A stretch of 60,000 nt of DNA from Phoronis australis (lineage: Eukaryota > Phoronida > Phoronidae). Made by a program: the position numbers and the translations under genes. The notes under the pieces are model-generated. The model had not been told where the DNA came from and ran no database searches. It worked only from the letters and a program-made list of their open reading frames with translations. The DNA lies in contig NMRA01000068.1 of NCBI GenBank assembly GCA_002633005.1, positions 763,092 through 823,091 of the forward strand, given 5' to 3'. Below are positions 58,587 to 60,000 of the stretch, piece after piece (position 1 is the first letter of the stretch; the number at the start of each line of letters is the position of its first letter).

Positions 58587-60000
58587 GTAAGCTGACTTTC
58601 GTCAGGCACTGTCGATGTCTGCAGGCTACAGACATGGAGATGTTTCATGGCCTCATACTTGCTGTTTATAGCGTACATTTCATTCTTCACTACCATGAGC
58701 CACTTCCTAAGCATTTCGGACTCTCGAGGAAGTAAAAAAAAAAACAATTACCCGCTTTCCTCGCAGCTGCTTAGTTCGGACAAGCGGGAACGATGCACCG
58801 CAACATAGCGGCATTCACTTTGCATATGAACCACTGACGTTGCTAGCGTCGTTCTCACCTTCCTCACAGGTTTAATGGGACACCTCTTGGCAAGGTAAGG
58901 TCGACTGTATGCGAGGCGATGTGGATATAGACCGATTAAGACGGCAAAAAAGACTAATTAAATCAGGTGGCATTCTCCTTTAAACAATTATGGAAAACTG
59001 AGTTGTTTCATGGTTTTGTTTACGAGTTGTATCATGTCCACTTCCTAGTTTTGATGCTTACCCCACTAGAGGGCACTTTCGGGAATCCCGAGTGTTGAAA
59101 TCACGACATGCACAACCCTGTGATTCCTGTTCACAACTCTGTCATGAAGTCATCAAAGGTGAAAATGGGGTGAAACTGGTAAAGTTAAGCTGACTTTATG
59201 CGATTTGTCTAGATGAAAGGTTTCCATGAGTACTAGCCGTTTTTGCAAGGCTTGCTGGGAACAAAGTTGGTACCTGAAATACCAACGGTATGTTTATTTT
59301 GTGACAAAACAAGTGAAGAATTTGAATGGGCGTGCGATTTAAAAACTTTGTGGACCGCCTTAGAGCGAGCGACTTAGTTGCCGAAGGGAAAGTTGAATCG
59401 GCACTCGCTAACCGACACGTGTATTTGAGTAGCTTAGTATGCAACTTGATGTAGGAATATAGGAGAAAATACATGTTGGAAAAATACCCGCGATTGTCCT
59501 AGGGCTGAACTGCTATACGATTGTCAGCACATTTGTCAAAGATAGATAACTCTTCAGTGCAACAAACTACTTCATTTAGTTGAGTACAGTCTTTAACCTG
59601 AATGTTTGTGGTAATAAAGAATTGGAAGATTACAATGGTAAGAAATATTATTTTCACAAGATTCTGTAGGGCAAACTCCGCGTATACGCGTGACTGCGTT
59701 GGTGGATATCCTTATCACCTGCCCCTTTTAGGCACTCAGAATAATTATGTTTCCAATAGGCCCGCTTCAGCCGGAACAATTTTGTTTCCAGTTGAGGCTC
59801 TAAAATCTACGACATGGTTGACTGACAAATAGCTGCGCTGGTCGTCTGGCGACAGAGTAGGCCTGGTGACATCAGGCCTGCTGGTACTAGACACTGGTAT
59901 GAATACTTGTTCATGAATTTGTCGCTCAGTTCGTTCAGTGTACCTGATTCTGATCACTGTATTTATCAAACTTTTGATATCACTGATTTCTGGTCTCGGC
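58587..60000. other. Right end of window; no further supported exon
   Basis: Besides the dispersed repeat at 59210-59540 and a possible 25-nt exon at about 58871-58895 flanked by ttcctcacag and gtaagg, nothing is recognised. Confidence 0.35.
59210..59540. repeat. Dispersed repeat shared with 8.3-8.6 kb
   Basis: Partner of 8290-8600 in the same orientation, diverged, class unknown. Confidence 0.5.

Noticed and set aside
1-60000. A multi-gene defence or biosynthetic cluster
   Set aside because: The supported genes are an ordinary animal proteoglycan, an ER glycosylation factor and an unnamed membrane protein. No set of adjacent genes suggests a common system.

Overview
This window is eukaryotic animal DNA: AT-rich, intron-dominated and full of degraded mobile elements. 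Coding sequence is visible only as short exons with canonical splice sites. Two exon sets are recognisable at family level: the N-terminal half of a glypican of the GPC4/GPC6 (Dally-like) class, and the N-terminal third of MPDU1, a PQ-loop protein of dolichol-linked sugar use. The repeat content (Tx1/L1-like LINEs, a non-autonomous Helitron, hAT-like elements with 5-bp target duplications, decayed ORFs of families I know from marine invertebrates) and recurrent TAGGCCTA words suggest a marine invertebrate, possibly a non-vertebrate deuterostome. That assignment is inference from style, not proof.

Layout. 1-12.4 kb: intergenic or downstream glypican intron sequence, with a decayed pogo/Tigger transposase (about 4.6-4.9 kb), dispersed repeats (6.5-9.0 kb) and a decayed endonuclease-like ORF (9.7-10.2 kb). 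12.4-24.6 kb, minus strand: glypican exons 3, 2 and 1 with phase-compatible junctions. Their introns hold a perfect-stem hairpin (13.5 kb), a hAT-like fragment, a MITE and a possible nested two-exon gene on the plus strand (19.1-20.1 kb). 25.06-26.11 kb: a 526-bp segment present twice around a single N, possibly an assembly artefact. 26.56-27.30 kb: a degenerate tandem array. 27.6-33.2 kb: a nested transposon block in which a Helitron-type repeat is split by a TIR-bounded segment that contains a LINE, itself split by a hAT-like element. 33.8-38.9 kb: a fold-back element, a decayed ORF of an unnamed invertebrate family and a second LINE 3' end.

39.6-46.9 kb, minus strand: three short exons with matching phases encode a conserved-looking membrane protein that I cannot name. 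A fourth candidate exon with a poly-glutamate tract (51.7-51.8 kb) may be its upstream part. This would put the unnamed gene head-to-head with MPDU1, whose start codon is at 52,269. MPDU1 exons 1-3 run to 57,170 and the rest of the gene was not found. Its introns carry a complete 1.47-kb hAT-like element, a 45-bp minisatellite and a GACAAT/GATGAC-rich tract. At 58.4 kb a further 57-codon open exon begins on the plus strand.

The genes do not form an operon-like unit. The recognisable products (a cell-surface heparan sulfate proteoglycan core and an ER glycosylation factor) are neighbours without evident functional coupling. I found no convincing undescribed multi-gene system. The best leads are the unnamed three-exon membrane protein, the possible nested gene in the glypican intron and the stacked transposon insertions.
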